Shown here: in pieces, positions 8,035 to 15,191 of the stretch
Numbering within the stretch: the stretch's first letter is position 1
Layout: every line of letters starts with the position of its first letter
NCBI GenBank assembly: GCA_029561345.1
Contig: JAKQJC010000020.1
Location: forward strand, 62,001-126,000
Source of the DNA: Chloroflexota bacterium
Lineage (GTDB): Bacteria > Chloroflexota > Anaerolineae > Anaerolineales > Anaerolineaceae
DNA length: 64,000 bases
Direction: 5' to 3'
Notes under the pieces: generated by a model
The model's database searches: none
The model's input: the letters and a program-made list of their open reading frames with translations, nothing else
Told to the model about the DNA's origin: nothing
Translations under genes and position numbers: made by a program

Positions 8035-9182
8035 TGGAATACAACAGCGAACACATCCGCTGCGAAATCAACCGCATGGCCCCATCTGACCGCCCGGCCC
8101 ACGATTGGTTCCGTCTGATCGATTCCTTCCCCCCGCCCATCACCCGCGATTACCTGCTGCGTTTTGAACAGACCCCGGGCGCCCGCCTGCTAGACCCTTT
8201 CTGCCGCGACGGCGCCCTTCTGGTGGAAGCCCGCAAACTGGGCTGGCAGGCCTGGGGGGTTGAATCCGATCCCTTCAACCGTTTTGCCAGCCAGGCGCGC
8301 CTGAACTGGGCTGCCGAACCGGCCAGCCTGGTGGCTCACGCCGAAGCCGCCGCGCGGGCTGCTCTGACCGAATTTGCCGCCCAGGGCCTCAGCGACGACC
8401 CCACCCCGCTTTTTTACCGCCGCCCGCAAAATGCCAGCGCGCTGCGGCGCCTGCCGCCAGCCGCCGAAAAGCTGCCCCTGGCCCGCTCCATGGGCGACCT
8501 GCCGCTCCATAAAACCCTCACCCTCCTCGAAGCTATCCGCCAGAATGCCGCGCCCGCCGAAACCGGGCTGATGGAACTGGCCCTGGCCAACCTGGTGATT
8601 TACGAAATCGGCAACTTGCGCTATGAGCCGCAGCCCTGCGTGGCCTTTGAGAAAAATGATGCCCGCCTGGTGCTGCCCTGGCTGGAAGCCGTGCGCCAGA
8701 TGGCCCGCGACCTGCCTGTGCTGCAGGCTGCCGCCGCAGCGCCCGCCTGTGTGGCCGCCCGTTTTGCGGATTTGCCTGCGGAGGGATTGATTGACGGTGT
8801 GATCAGCGTGCTGCCGCGGCGTGGCGAAGACCTGACCCGCACCACCCGCCTGCCAGGTGCCATTTTGGGGCTGCTGCGCTCGCGCTGGCAGCTCACCCGC
8901 CTGCGCCGGGCGCAAAGCCAGCCCGGTCTTCTTCCACTGACCTTCCAGGCCGTTTGCCGGCGCCTGAAACCCGGCGCCCTGCTGGTTTTGGTGACGCGGG
9001 ATTACCTGGACGAAGCCGGGCAGATGGTGGATGCGGCCAGTGAAGCTGCCGGGCAGCTGGCCCCCCTGGGGTGCCGCCTTGAAGGGGTGGATTCGTTCCG
9101 CACCCGGCTTGAACCGCGCACCCGCGCCAGCCTGCGCGAGCAGATTCTGCGCCTGCGCTTTGATCCTGCGGCGGCTGTTTAA
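8031..9182 (+). CDS. DNA methylase-like protein with degenerate catalytic motif
   Basis: A 383-residue protein overlapping sbcD by four bases, with AGGAGGA before the paired ATGATG start. Residues 53-75 carry a SAM-binding motif close to that of N4/N6 DNA methylases: LLDPFCRDGALLVEA replaces the common DPFCGSGTTLVEA, followed by GWQAWGVESDP. At residues 254-265 the segment DGVISVLPRRGED aligns in position with the usual catalytic DLVITSPPYGN. The SPP(Y/W) motif is lost there, so methyl transfer to an amino group is doubtful. It may bind SAM or DNA without catalysis, or modify another target. Coupling to sbcD suggests a DNA-end role, which is an inference. Confidence 0.6.
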   Translation: MMEYNSEHIRCEINRMAPSDRPAHDWFRLIDSFPPPITRDYLLRFEQTPGARLLDPFCRDGALLVEARKLGWQAWGVESDPFNRFASQARLNWAAEPASLVAHAEAAARAALTEFAAQGLSDDPTPLFYRRPQNASALRRLPPAAEKLPLARSMGDLPLHKTLTLLEAIRQNAAPAETGLMELALANLVIYEIGNLRYEPQPCVAFEKNDARLVLPWLEAVRQMARDLPVLQAAAAAPACVAARFADLPAEGLIDGVISVLPRRGEDLTRTTRLPGAILGLLRSRWQLTRLRRAQSQPGLLPLTFQAVCRRLKPGALLVLVTRDYLDEAGQMVDAASEAAGQLAPLGCRLEGVDSFRTRLEPRTRASLREQILRLRFDPAAAV

Positions 9183-9414
9183 TAACAATACTGCCGCAGC
9201 TCGGCGGCGTAAAAAGAAACAATCAATTCGCCTCCTGATCTGGTCCAATGGAGCCCACCTGACTCGCAAAATATTCACACTGGCGTCAATCCTCTGGCAA
9301 GGGCAGGCGGCCTCCACTTCGTGAAGACTGGGACTCAGCTGGTGGTGTTTGCCAGGCTGGCTGAACAATGACAAAAAAAGTTCAAAACGTGATCATCATG
9401 AAAAGAGGCAGGTT

Positions 9415-10485
9415 ATGGCCGAAATTGGCGGTCAATTATCCAAAAGAATCGTTTCGCTGCGCTTTTTGCTGATTGTTTTTGTGGTTTTTATCCATAACAC
9501 CGTTTCCGAAGTTAAATACGCCGATTCGACAACGGTTTATCAAATTCCTGAATATGCGCGAATTATCAGGGTCATCGTCACGGATGTCTTTTCCCGTTCA
9601 GCAGTCCCTCTTTTCTTTCTATTATCCGGTTACCTGTTTTTTATGAAAGAAGCCGCCTATTGGCCGGTGGTGAAAAAAAAGACCAAATCCATCCTGCTGC
9701 CTTATATGCTCTGGTCGCTTCTGGCGGTTCTTTTTTATTTTTTGGCGCAAAACATCTCTTTCACCAAAGTATATTTTTCCAATCCGCTCAATATCGTGGC
9801 TGATTTTGACTGGCTGGATTGGGTGGATGTGTTTGCAGGTCTTTTTACCGCACGAGCGCCATACCCCCTGGTTTACCAGTTCTGGTTCATTCGCGATCTG
9901 TTTACTGCTTTTCTTTTATTCCCAATCCTTAAATGGTTCATAGACCGCCTGCCATTTGGAACCTTCATCATATTATCCGTGCTCTGGATCACCTACACCA
10001 ATTTATACCTGGTTTCAGCTGAAGCCTTGCTCTTTTTCTCCCTGGGTTATTACATCGTCAAGTACAAATTGACCATCGAATCTCTGGACAAAATCAAAAT
10101 CGGGGATTTTCTGGCAGGTTTTTCGGCCACCATTTTCTTTGAAGTATTCTTTTTAAAGAGTTTTAGCTTCATTCATTTCATCAATCTGGTGCTTGGGGTT
10201 CTATTTCTCCTCAGAATATCATTCTATTTCATTAGGAATGAAAAGGTATTCTCCATCCTGGCCTGGTTGGAAGGATATGCCTTCTTTGTTTATGCTTTCC
10301 ATGAGCCTCTGCTGACCATATTGAAGAAAGTCAGCGTCCGAGTCATTCCAATGGAAGGCGGTTATATTCTTTTGCATTACTTTTTCCTGACCTTTTTGAC
10401 CGTCATCATCTCGCTTGCAGCCGGCGTTTTGGTCAAGAAAATCACGCCCAGGGTTTATGCGCTTCTCACAGGGGGGCGGGTTTAA
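9415..10485 (+). CDS. Acyltransferase 3 family integral membrane protein
   Basis: A 356-residue polytopic protein with about ten predicted hydrophobic helices. Early signatures fit the acyltransferase-3 (OafA/WecH) family: SKRIVSLRFLLIVFVVFIHN with the family's conserved His near residue 27, a later FFLLSGYLFF, and QFWFIRDLFTAFLL. Such proteins O-acylate surface sugars or other carrier-linked molecules from the cytoplasmic membrane. I chose ATG 9415, preceded by AGAGG; an upstream in-frame start at 9349 adds a poor N-terminus. The gene is clearly richer in A+T than its neighbours, with runs of TTTT and AAAA codons, suggesting acquisition by transfer. The 230 bases before it hold no supported gene. 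Confidence 0.85.
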   Translation: MAEIGGQLSKRIVSLRFLLIVFVVFIHNTVSEVKYADSTTVYQIPEYARIIRVIVTDVFSRSAVPLFFLLSGYLFFMKEAAYWPVVKKKTKSILLPYMLWSLLAVLFYFLAQNISFTKVYFSNPLNIVADFDWLDWVDVFAGLFTARAPYPLVYQFWFIRDLFTAFLLFPILKWFIDRLPFGTFIILSVLWITYTNLYLVSAEALLFFSLGYYIVKYKLTIESLDKIKIGDFLAGFSATIFFEVFFLKSFSFIHFINLVLGVLFLLRISFYFIRNEKVFSILAWLEGYAFFVYAFHEPLLTILKKVSVRVIPMEGGYILLHYFFLTFLTVIISLAAGVLVKKITPRVYALLTGGRV

Positions 10486-10645
10486 AGCAAAACGATCGAG
10501 ATAACAACCCGGTCGGGAGAAAAAACTGAAAGCTGTTCCAATTCAGGTTTTCTGAAGATTTTTTTCTTCATTTCATTTATACTGCGCAGTTACCGGCCTG
10601 CTTTTTAATTTTCATATATAATCAATAAGAGCATTTTCTTTATAT
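10486..10645. other. AT-rich intergenic region with a -10-like box
   Basis: Non-coding. It contains TATAAT at 10617-10622 within an AT-rich run, about 25 bases before the ATG of the frameshifted small ORF, and a TGAAGA...TCTTCA hairpin around 10552-10568 with a T-rich loop. No convincing -35 is seen. Confidence 0.4.
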
Positions 10646-10860
10646 ATGCAGCTCAAAAAACAGTCCAGGAACATCCACCAGTTGTAGCTCAACTGGTGCG
10701 TTACCAGCAGGCTTTTGCCGGTCAGGATATTGACGCGCTGCCCTATGAGGAATATCTTCAGCGCACTGCGGATGCCTTCGGCTGGAAGGTTGGCCAGCTG
10801 CAGCAGACCATGGAAAAGAAACACCTGACGCTGGAATTCCTGCGCCAGCCCGAATATTAG
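10646..10860 (+). pseudogene. Small ORF interrupted by a -1 frameshift in an A6 run
   Basis: From ATG 10646 the frame reads MQLKK and then hits a stop at 10685. If one base is re-read (equivalent to seven A's) at the A6 tract 10655-10660, the sequence continues as KTVQEHPPVVAQLVRYQQ... and ends PEY at 10860, giving 71 residues. That downstream frame has the codon choice and amphipathic, acidic composition of a real protein (IDALPYEEYLQRTADAFGW; VGQLQQTMEKKHLTLEFL). No ATG, GTG or TTG opens that frame before 10696. It could be a sequencing error in a homopolymer, a true broken gene, or programmed slippage. I recognise no family. The next gene starts 26 bases later. Confidence 0.5.
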
Positions 10861-10886
10861 TATCGTATCCCGACGAGAGGTGCAGC

Positions 10887-11510
10887 ATGCGAGATCTTTG
10901 GGAAAGGCTTGACTTCTGGTTCACCACCCACACCCTGTTGAGCGCCGAAGAACGCGGTTTCAGAAAAGGCGCCGCCCCGGCCGACCTGGCCGCCGCGGAG
11001 AGCGCCATGAACATCACTTTTCCAGGCGATTTTCTGCAATCGTGGCTGATCCACGATGGGCAGGAACATTTTTGGGAATTTGGCTGGCTGCCTGACGGCA
11101 TGGGACTGCTGCCCATCTCTGAAATCGTTAAGCAGTGGAAAACCGAGTATCGTTACTATCTGCAATACAAAGCCGAAAGCGAGGCCTTCTTCTCAGATTG
11201 GCAGGAAGAGGGGAAAATTGCCAACGCCGTTTTTCATCCCAAACGCATCCCCTTTGCCAGCAGCGAGGGGGAATGCAGCCTGTGGCTCGATTTTGCCCCC
11301 GGCCCCAAAGGCACACCCGGACAGGTCATTTTCAACGTCACCGAATGCGATTTTGTGGTGCTGGGGCGCAGTTACCGCGAATTTTTCAGCCGCTACCTGC
11401 AGCTGCTTGAAACCGGCCGCCGGGTTTATGACCACGAAAGCCGCTCCATCATCCCGGCTGATCATAACATTGAAAACTACCTGGTTTACTGGCGCGAATT
11501 GTTCCGCTGA
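10887..11510 (+). CDS. SMI1/KNR4 (SUKH)-like protein
   Basis: A 207-residue soluble protein resembling the SMI1/KNR4 or SUKH superfamily: an amphipathic N-terminal helix, the region DLAAAESAMNITFPGDFL (compare the family's typical ...LPEDFKEFL), SWLIHDGQE, then GMGLLPISEIV and the later GTPGQVIF strand. Bacterial SUKH proteins are often immunity proteins against secreted toxins, though many are uncharacterised single-domain proteins. No toxin gene is adjacent. Start ATG 10887 has GAGAGG upstream. An intrinsic terminator follows 32 bases after the stop. Family assignment is moderate. Confidence 0.7.
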   Translation: MRDLWERLDFWFTTHTLLSAEERGFRKGAAPADLAAAESAMNITFPGDFLQSWLIHDGQEHFWEFGWLPDGMGLLPISEIVKQWKTEYRYYLQYKAESEAFFSDWQEEGKIANAVFHPKRIPFASSEGECSLWLDFAPGPKGTPGQVIFNVTECDFVVLGRSYREFFSRYLQLLETGRRVYDHESRSIIPADHNIENYLVYWRELFR

Positions 11511-11542
11511 AACCCTGTCTATTTTTTCCCCGCTTCTTCATT

Positions 11543-11567
11543 AGCCAGCCCTCCGCTGGCTTTTTTT
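11543..11567 (+). terminator. Intrinsic terminator after the SUKH-like gene
   Basis: AGCCAGC at 11543-11549 pairs with GCTGGCT at 11555-11561, with a five-base loop and a run of seven T's. Confidence 0.85.
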
Positions 11568-11596
11568 CGATTGCTCATCTTGGATCACCCGGCTCA

Positions 11597-13213
11597 CTAT
11601 TCTTTTTTGCGGCGTTTGCGCCCGCGCAGCAGATCAATGAACACCATCCACACCAGGCTGCCGCCCAGCGCCATGGACGCAATAAACCCGATCACCCCCA
11701 GCAGGGGAATGAAATTCCACGACTGGTTGGGTGAAACCCCCATGGCCAGCGCCGAACCAATGAGCATGCCCACCAGCACCAGCGAGCCGGTCATGCGGTT
11801 GGTGATGATGAAGATCTGGTCCATGTCTAAATCGGTGAGATCAACCCCCACTTTGAGCGCGCCTTTTTCAATCTGCTTGAGGATGGCTTCGCTGCTGTGG
11901 CTGACCGAATCAATCATGCGGATGGCTTCGTGGGCGTCATCGCTGCCGCGGTCCAGCCAGTAGCGCGGATCGAGGCGTTTCAGCGCCACCTGTCGCCAGA
12001 TCATCGTGGCCACATCCACAATCTGGATATCGGGGTTGAGTTGGAAGGCAATGCCTTCTGCCTGCAGCAGCACCTTGACCCCCAGCGAAAATTCGCCTGG
12101 CAGGCGGATGCCGTGTTCAAACACCACCTTCAACACATCGCTGACCAGCTGCGAGAAGGAAATGCTGGACAGGCTGGCGTTGAGGTAACGCCCAATCATG
12201 CGGTCCACCGCGCGGCGCAGGGCTTTTTCGTCCACATTCTGGTAAGGCACCCCCACCAGCAGCATCAGGCGCACAATTTCCTTGCTGTCGCGGTCCACCA
12301 GGGCGCGCACAATTTTGCTGATCTGCTCGCATTGTTCGGGCAGCAGGCGGCCGGTCATGCCGAGGTCAATAAACACCAAGGTGTTGGTTTCGGGGATCAC
12401 AAAGAGGTTGCCCGGGTGCGGATCGGCATGGAAGAAGCCGTCGATGAGCAGCTGCTGGAAAATGCTCTTGATCATATCCTCGGCCAGCAGCTTGAGATCC
12501 ACCCCCGCAGCCTTCAGGGCTTCCATATCGTCAATTTTGATGCCTTCCACCGCCTCCATGGTCAAAATGCGCGTGGTGACCTTGTCCCAATGGATGTAAG
12601 GCACATGGATGCGCGGTGCCTTGCGCAGGTTGTGGCGCAGGGCGTCGGCATTGGTGGCTTCGTTGTGATAATCCATCTCCTCATTCAACGAGAGGGCAAA
12701 TTCGGCCACGATATCGCGCAGGCCGGCCTTGCGGCCGATGGCGGTGCGGGCTTCCACCAGGCGTGCCAGGCGCGAGATCATCTCAATATCGGCGTTGATC
12801 ACATCGTGAATGCCCGGACGCTGCACTTTCACCACCACCGGTTGGCCGTTGAGCAGGCGGGCGCGGTGCACCTGGCCAATGGAGGCGGCGGCCACCGGAA
12901 CAGGATCAAATTCAGCAAAAAGGATCTCAGGCGGCGCCCCCAGGTCTTCAATGAAAGTCTGGCGCACCTGTTCATAGGGGAAAGGCGGCACGGCATCGTG
13001 CAGCTTTTTCAGCTCGGCAATCCAATCAGGCGGCAGCAGGTCGGTGCGGCTTGAAACAACCTGCCCCAGCTTCACATAGGTGGGTCCCAGCTCTTCGAGC
13101 ATCAGGCGCAGGCGTTCGGGCAGGCTGCGGTCGTTGAATTCGCCCAGGCGCAGGTGCAGGCGGTCTTTGAACAGCTGACGCAGTTCGCGGATCTGCTCCT
13201 GGTCAAAGAGCAT
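11597..13213 (-). CDS. AarF/UbiB/ABC1-family atypical kinase
   Basis: ABC1 (UbiB/COQ8-like) atypical kinase, at least 538 residues. Motifs: the family KxGQ segment YVKLGQVVSSRTDLLP, the Ala-rich nucleotide loop VAAASIGQVHRA, the catalytic Lys in VVVKVQRPG, FHADPHPGNLFV and the metal-binding FIDLGMTGRL. Two C-terminal transmembrane helices (about residues 480-530) anchor it. UbiB relatives support isoprenoid quinone or lipid homeostasis. The first ATG (13213) seems too short: the same frame is open upstream to 13318 and encodes INLKGPIRNLRRWGDI... and ILLRYGFDMLFD, which looks like the family's N-terminal helix. No ATG, GTG or TTG exists there, so the true start may be non-standard. The extension overlaps the end of the phosphoesterase gene. 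Confidence 0.85.
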   Translation of the reverse strand: MLFDQEQIRELRQLFKDRLHLRLGEFNDRSLPERLRLMLEELGPTYVKLGQVVSSRTDLLPPDWIAELKKLHDAVPPFPYEQVRQTFIEDLGAPPEILFAEFDPVPVAAASIGQVHRARLLNGQPVVVKVQRPGIHDVINADIEMISRLARLVEARTAIGRKAGLRDIVAEFALSLNEEMDYHNEATNADALRHNLRKAPRIHVPYIHWDKVTTRILTMEAVEGIKIDDMEALKAAGVDLKLLAEDMIKSIFQQLLIDGFFHADPHPGNLFVIPETNTLVFIDLGMTGRLLPEQCEQISKIVRALVDRDSKEIVRLMLLVGVPYQNVDEKALRRAVDRMIGRYLNASLSSISFSQLVSDVLKVVFEHGIRLPGEFSLGVKVLLQAEGIAFQLNPDIQIVDVATMIWRQVALKRLDPRYWLDRGSDDAHEAIRMIDSVSHSSEAILKQIEKGALKVGVDLTDLDMDQIFIITNRMTGSLVLVGMLIGSALAMGVSPNQSWNFIPLLGVIGFIASMALGGSLVWMVFIDLLRGRKRRKKE

Positions 13214-13281
13214 GTCGAAACCATAGCGCAGCAGAATGGCCTGGATATCTCCCCAGCGGCGCAGGTTGCGGATGGGGCCTT

Positions 13282-14055
13282 TCAGATTGATGGGGTTGTG
13301 CGTAAGACACCCTCCCGGTCATTTTCAATGACCCATTCGAGGCTGCGGCCCAGTTCAAACATGCGCACAAAAGCCTCCGGCAGGTTTTCGCGGCGCAGGG
13401 CGGCCGCCACCGCCGGCACATCGTAGGCCACACGGCGGAATTTCAGCTCAAGCTGCCCGGGGGCCAGATCCAGCAGGGCATAGCTGGCGCGGGCGTCGCC
13501 GTCATCCAGGCGTCCCACGCTGCCCGGGTTGATGAACCAGGTATCTTCCGACTGGCGCACCATGGGCAGGTGGGTGTGCCCGCAGAGGATGATGCGCGCA
13601 GGGGTCTGGCGGGCCAGCCGGCGCAGATGGTCGGGCGGGGTTTCGGGGCGCAGGTGTTCCTTTGGCGAAAGCGGGGTGCCGTGCACCAGCAGGGCCAGCC
13701 AGCCCGCCGTCATCACCAGGCGCTGTTCGGGCAGATTTTTCAAGTAGCGGTGGGTTTCGGGGGTCAGGTGGTCATAGGCCCAATTGAAAGCCAGCCATTT
13801 TTCAGGGCGGCGCGGCTTGCGGGTATCTTCCTTTTCCTGGCGGATGGTCAACACGCGGGTATCGTAGTTGCCGCGGATGGAAATGATGTTTTCCTGCTGG
13901 ATGCGCGCCAGCACTTCTGCCGGATGCGGGCCGTAGCCCACGGAATCGCCGGCATTCCAGATCGCTTCAACCTCATGGCTGCGCGCGTCGGCCAGCACCG
14001 CCTCAAGGGCGGGCAGGTTGGCATGAATATCAGAGATCAGGGCTATGCGGGTCAT
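13282..14055 (-). CDS. Metallophosphoesterase (YfcE/Metallophos_2 type)
   Basis: A 257-residue calcineurin-like phosphoesterase. Metal-ligand motifs in order: ISDIHANLPAL at the N-terminus, NAGDSVGYGP, IRGNYD, LVHGTP and LCGHTHLPMV, followed by NPGSVG. I chose ATG 14055 (MTRIALISDIHAN); the longer open frame upstream is a shadow of the CHAD gene. It probably hydrolyses a phosphodiester or phosphomonoester in the cytoplasm; related small enzymes act on cyclic nucleotides or dinucleotide polyphosphates, but the substrate is not predictable. Its start lies 26 bases inside the end of the CHAD gene and its end overlaps the aarF-like N-terminal extension, so the three minus-strand genes form a compact operon. 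Confidence 0.85.
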   Translation of the reverse strand: MTRIALISDIHANLPALEAVLADARSHEVEAIWNAGDSVGYGPHPAEVLARIQQENIISIRGNYDTRVLTIRQEKEDTRKPRRPEKWLAFNWAYDHLTPETHRYLKNLPEQRLVMTAGWLALLVHGTPLSPKEHLRPETPPDHLRRLARQTPARIILCGHTHLPMVRQSEDTWFINPGSVGRLDDGDARASYALLDLAPGQLELKFRRVAYDVPAVAAALRRENLPEAFVRMFELGRSLEWVIENDREGVLRTTPSI

Positions 14056-15010
14056 GGGCGGGCAAAACCTGAATGATCTGGCGCAGGCCGGTCCACAGGC
14101 CTGCTGCGGCCAGTTCCTGCCAGCGCTGGTTGAGGGCGGCAAATTCAAGGCCGCGCATTTCGGCGCGGCTGGCCGCGAAATGGTCCAAACCGGGCTGCAG
14201 GCGTTTGAAAGGCCGCGCGCTGCCAAAGTAACGTTCCACCAGGGTGCGCTCCTCTTCCATAAACCCGGGCAGGCTGGCCAGCCACACATCGCAGTCGTGA
14301 ATATCGCCCAGGCTGTCCTGCAGCTCGCGCAGGGCGGCAATCACCGGGGTAAAGGCGGGGGCATGCAGCGGGGCAAAGGCTTCCAGGGTGTAGCGCAGGC
14401 GCTTGGCGGCAATGCGCATGGCGTGCAGTTCCAGGGTTTGTTCCGGGTGCTGCAGGCAGGGTTCGAGGACCAGCAAGTCGTCCAACCTGAAAGTGATCTG
14501 CCGGCTGGCGTGTTCCAGCAGGGCCGGGGAGGTGGGCAGGGGGGCGCCGGGCGGGGGCAGGCAGGGGGTGAGGGTGGTGCGCAGATCCACCAGCAGCGAG
14601 GCTGCCGCCAGACCGTCCATGGCCGCCAGCACACCCTGCTGGGCGGCGCGGCGGGTTTGCGTGCGGCGCAAAATCAGGCGGCGCACGCCGGGGCGCAGCG
14701 CGGCATCATCCAGCCCTTGGTAAAACCTGCGCAGCAGGTCGAGCTGCACATCCAGGTCGCGGGCGGCGCCCAGGGCGCGGGTGATGGCGCGCACTTCGCC
14801 GCGCCAGGCGCGCAGCGGCTTTTTGGGCAGGCAGGGGGCAAAGAGGACCAGGGCGCTGCGCAGGCGGCGCGAAGCCACGCGCATGCGGTGGATGCACTCC
14901 ATATCCCGGGCGCGGCGCACCCCGGGAATCTCTTTTTCAAGGGCGGAGAGATGTTTCAACATCACCTGCGCCCCGAACTGCTGCATGGCCTGATCTGCTG
15001 CTGCTCCCAT
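14030..15010 (-). CDS. CHAD domain protein
   Basis: A 326-residue protein made mainly of a CHAD domain, an all-helical fold rich in conserved His and Arg. Visible features: ECIHRMRVASRRLRSAL near residues 39-55, CLPKKPLRAWRGEVRAI, ARDLDVQLDLLRRF, and later LHAMRIAAKRLRYTLEAF and DIHDCDVWLA. CHAD proteins bind polyphosphate and can associate with polyphosphate granules; they often sit beside triphosphate tunnel enzymes, none of which is seen here. I chose ATG 15010 because a TATAAT box at 15047-15052 on this strand overlaps the alternative GTG at 15055. It is the first gene of the minus-strand operon leading to the phosphoesterase and ABC1 kinase. Confidence 0.85.
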   Translation of the reverse strand: MGAAADQAMQQFGAQVMLKHLSALEKEIPGVRRARDMECIHRMRVASRRLRSALVLFAPCLPKKPLRAWRGEVRAITRALGAARDLDVQLDLLRRFYQGLDDAALRPGVRRLILRRTQTRRAAQQGVLAAMDGLAAASLLVDLRTTLTPCLPPPGAPLPTSPALLEHASRQITFRLDDLLVLEPCLQHPEQTLELHAMRIAAKRLRYTLEAFAPLHAPAFTPVIAALRELQDSLGDIHDCDVWLASLPGFMEEERTLVERYFGSARPFKRLQPGLDHFAASRAEMRGLEFAALNQRWQELAAAGLWTGLRQIIQVLPAHDPHSPDL

Positions 15011-15046
15011 CCACGGATCCTGTTCATAATTGAGCTGTTGTATAGG

Positions 15047-15052
15047 ATTATA
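15047..15052 (-). promoter_or_regulatory. -10 box of the CHAD operon
   Basis: On the minus strand this reads TATAAT, preceded by TG. It lies 36 bases before ATG 15010. It forms a divergent promoter region with the kinase gene. Confidence 0.5.
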
Positions 15053-15156
15053 CACTGTTGGGAGTGATGAGAGAAATGTTGATTGGCACGAATTTTCTCA
15101 CGGCAGATAAAACCATATCACAAGGCCTTTTTACCCCCATCTGCAGCGGTGCGTTG

Positions 15157-15162
15157 TATAAT
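15157..15162 (+). promoter_or_regulatory. -10 box of the receptor kinase gene
   Basis: TATAAT at 15157-15162 lies 29 bases before ATG 15192, with the ribosome site AGAGG at 15180-15184. The -35 is not clear. Confidence 0.5.
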
Positions 15163-15191
15163 TGAGGTATCTTACCGCAAAGAGGCCAGAT

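Noticed and set aside
11897..13054. 385-codon plus-strand open frame
   Set aside because: Antisense to the ABC1 kinase gene, which has all family motifs.
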